Source: CAYPNF01 sp964411985 (GTDB taxonomy: Bacteria > Verrucomicrobiota > Verrucomicrobiia > Limisphaerales > J093). Taken from it: a DNA stretch of 64,000 nt. The position numbers and the translations under genes were made by a program. Shown in pieces: positions 63,440-64,000 of this stretch; position 1 is the first letter of the stretch, and each line of letters begins with the position of its first letter. The stretch lies in the NCBI GenBank assembly GCA_964411985.1, contig CAYPNF010000034.1, positions 33,480-97,479 on the forward strand, read 5' to 3'. The notes beneath the pieces were generated by a model. That model was not told the origin of the DNA. It saw only the letters and a program-made list of their open reading frames with translations, and made no database searches.

Positions 63440-63467
63440 CAAAAAACCCCACCATACAGGGTGGGGT
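63440..63467 (-). terminator. rho-independent terminator
   Basis: On the - strand, ACCCCACC (63460-63467 complement) pairs with GGTGGGGT (63446-63453 complement) around a 6-base loop and is followed by TTTTTTG. It is a strong textbook hairpin plus T run. The gene it once served, to the right, is gone; transposon end copy E starts at 63594. Confidence 0.8.
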
Positions 63468-63593
63468 CAACCGAATTGTAGGAACGACTATTGTTATGAA
63501 CTTTATCCCCGAGAGAGGCGCTTCGGGCAAGGAGTCATTTCTCTAATTGTCGTTTCCTTGGATATAAGTCCAGAACTTGCGGCTGTAGGGTTG

Positions 63594-64000
63594 CTGGCGA
63601 TGGCCAGAACGCGACCTTGCGGGCAACACCATCGACTTCTGCATGCGCGTGCTGGGCCGGGCTTTCCACCAGGCCATGCGTCGCATCACCGCAAAGTAGC
63701 TTCCTGATTCCTCCTGCGCCCGCTGGCGTCGTTCCCTTACGACGCCAGCCTGAGCGCAGACCGGGATGAGACGCTGAAAAGGGCGCGTTACGATCCCAGT
63801 GGGGGCTCATCCCAAGAAGCCATCCCTTACGATGCCACCTCGGACGAACTTAGTGGAGCGGGTGCTCGGTTTCAACAACTGCTCCGTGGCGTCATAGCCC
63901 TACGATCCGTGCGCGGCTTTTCGGCAACAAAATACGACGGCAGTTCGGCCAAACGCCCAAAATCCTTACGACGCCAAATCAAGCGTTCTTACTACCTCAA
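63594..64000. repeat. transposon end, copy E (inverted, cut by window edge)
   Basis: Same orientation as copy D. It starts inside the CHC2-like gene (last about 35 codons, stop at 63697-63699), continues with the CGTAAG-type sites and ends at the window edge inside the tip (CCTCAA at 63995-64000). It is the copy most similar to copy A by eye. Confidence 0.85.

Noticed and set aside
1..64000. tRNA, rRNA or riboswitch genes
   Set aside because: Looked for T-loop (GGTTCGAATCC-like) and other conserved motifs by eye near the integrase genes and elsewhere; none convincing. A covariance-model search would be needed to exclude them.

Overview
The window is about 62 kb of accessory DNA behind a short flank of apparently chromosomal genes. 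My best guess is a free-living Verrucomicrobiota bacterium. The reasons are moderately high GC, very large exported beta-helix proteins, Rhs proteins ending in polymorphic toxin domains, a BspA-type leucine-rich repeat protein and EF-hand proteins. No rRNA, tRNA or marker gene confirms this, and the assignment rests on family recognition only.

Layout. 1-1300: end of a membrane glycosyltransferase-like gene and a GtrA gene. 1340-3085: a small gene and a tyrosine integrase. 3236-6656: a DUF2513 gene joined to a 5'-truncated Rhs tail with a DUF4329-like tip and a putative immunity gene. 7160-15007: a mobile-element graveyard. It holds an integrase fragment, a TniA/TniB-like transposon split by a 3.3 kb serine-recombinase element, and an IS66 remnant. 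15098-41570: a conjugation module. Its VirB2-VirB10-like type IV secretion genes lie at 16.5-25.9 kb, and its VirD4-like coupling protein, ParA-like protein, repeat-rich oriT candidate and MobF relaxase lie at 33.8-40.7 kb. Between these blocks sit a ClpB-like ATPase, a TIR protein, a broken cytochrome gene joined to a second Rhs tail (zincin tip) and a YwqK/MORN protein. The module is bracketed by inverted, truncated copies of the transposon end.

41681-52435: a full-length Rhs toxin operon. It encodes an exported beta-helix protein, a 2069-residue Rhs protein with a SitA6-like C-terminal toxin, a SitI6-like double-CXXCG immunity protein and a SUKH immunity protein. 52627-64000: an EF-hand protein, a RadC island flanked by two repeats that recur fused together at 63.1-63.4 kb, a BspA-like protein, a giant beta-helix/LamG protein related to the Rhs partner, and another transposon end running off the window.

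How it works together: the conjugation genes could move the region. The transposon family supplies repeated ends that have shuffled segments. The Rhs modules are contact-dependent or secreted toxins with swappable tips and adjacent immunity genes, and two of the three survive only as displaced tip-plus-immunity cassettes joined to unrelated genes.
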